NCBI GenBank assembly: GCA_009767595.1
Contig: VSDK01010537.1
Location: 164,543 to 228,542, forward strand
Length of the DNA stretch: 64,000 nt
Reading direction: 5' to 3'
From: Symbiodinium kawagutii
Taxonomy: Eukaryota; Sar; Dinophyceae; Suessiales; Symbiodiniaceae
The notes beneath the pieces are model-generated. The model was not told the DNA's origin. It did no database searches and worked only from the letters and a program-made list of their open reading frames with translations. The position numbers and the translations under genes are program-made. Shown here in pieces: positions 63,481-64,000 of the stretch (position 1 is its first letter; every line of letters begins with the position of its first letter).

Positions 63481-63700
63481 GGATCACTTGGAACACTTGG
63501 ATCACTTGGTCGGTAGATTTTGGGGTGGCCCGGTCTTGCCATGGATCACTTGGATCACTTGGATCACTTGGATCACTTGGATCACTTGGATCACTTGGAT
63601 CACTTGGATCACTTGGATCACTTGGGTCAACGGTGGACCTTGGATCACTTGGATCACTTGGATCACTTGGATCACTTGGGTCAACGGTGGACGTTGGCAG
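63481..63700. repeat. GGATCACTT 9-bp array with higher-order unit
   Basis: Nine exact units at 63543-63623 and four at 63642-63677 are each followed by GGGTCAACGGTGGAC. Three looser units begin at 63482. The period is three codons, so all six frames stay open. Confidence 0.97.
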
Positions 63701-64000
63701 CGCATGCTTGCAATCATCTATTTCATGGATATCGACCAAAAACAATTGAAACCAAGTGATATAGATGATACATGCATATATGATTTGACTCCCACAACCA
63801 GCTTCCAATGATACTAATTAACATGCTATTTTTTGGGGAAGCCAAAAAACCTGTTTTTTCTCACCGCCAAAAAAAGTTGCTTAAGGAAACTGTAGGTCTG
63901 TAAATTTCGAATATACCATTAGCAATCCTAATCTGCATGTAGCATTCCTAATCTACCATAAGTGACTCCTTATTATTGCAAATTAACCATTAATATTCTT

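Noticed and set aside
63428..63811. Asp/His/Leu, Gly/Ser/Leu and Ser/Asp/Pro repeat proteins
   Set aside because: All six frames of a 9-bp array are open; no start or splice context.
1..64000. tRNA, rRNA or snRNA genes
   Set aside because: I looked for tRNA B-box-like GGTTCGA words and rRNA-like blocks and found none convincing; a covariance-model search would be decisive.

Overview
The window is nuclear DNA of a eukaryote, most likely a dinoflagellate. Several short islands encode the pentatricopeptide-like motif typical of dinoflagellate proteins (V-I-S-Y-N/S-A...A-C...W-Q-x-A), one locus is a decayed non-LTR retrotransposon with an RNase H domain, coding pieces are short and lie far apart, and splice-like junctions (CAG at acceptors, GT(G/A) at donors) can be placed at some of them. 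Nothing looks bacterial: no operons, ribosome binding sites, rRNA, tRNA or CRISPR. The species cannot be named from sequence alone.

Layout. 0-12 kb is mostly AT-rich non-coding DNA with degenerate TGATGGTT / AACCATCA micro-repeats, inverted-repeat elements, a 37-bp minisatellite (7.79-7.97 kb) and a few exon-like islands (4.2, 9.0, 10.1, 10.65 kb). 12.2-15.6 kb is the densest coding block: two long minus-strand ORFs (337 and 410 codons), one ORF-like piece between them and one well-bounded small exon upstream. 16.7-18.7 kb holds a minus-strand ORF and a plus-strand retrotransposon relic, next to two copies of a terminal-inverted-repeat (TIR) element. 19-29 kb has scattered exon islands. 29.97-30.67 kb is a 0.7-kb GTTT/GTTA satellite. 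30.7-32.5 kb is a minus-strand ORF cluster. 33-54 kb is mostly intron-like DNA with about fifteen short islands. 55.2-57.0 kb has three minus-strand coding pieces interleaved with one TIR-element family. 57-64 kb is largely non-coding, with a PPR exon (59.2 kb), a plus-strand terminal exon (60.25-60.44 kb) and a 9-bp tandem array (63.5 kb).

Two patterns tie the window together. First, at least three families of about 90-120 bp inverted-repeat elements occur in roughly 30 copies. Several have 5-6 bp target-site duplications (TSDs), often CATATG, ACATG or CATAG, and their termini contain GT and AG so that they could act as introns in either orientation. Second, most exon islands sit where CCAT/AACC-type sequence on the left switches to GATGG/GGTT-type sequence on the right. 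In coding orientation an intron would therefore begin GATGGTT-rich and end AACCATC-rich, giving complementary ends. Most convincing exons are on the minus strand, which fits the one-directional gene arrays known from dinoflagellates. A single giant multi-exon PPR gene is possible but unproven.

Limits: exon calls rest on reading frames, composition and splice-like junctions judged by eye. Product names are given only where a motif is visible.
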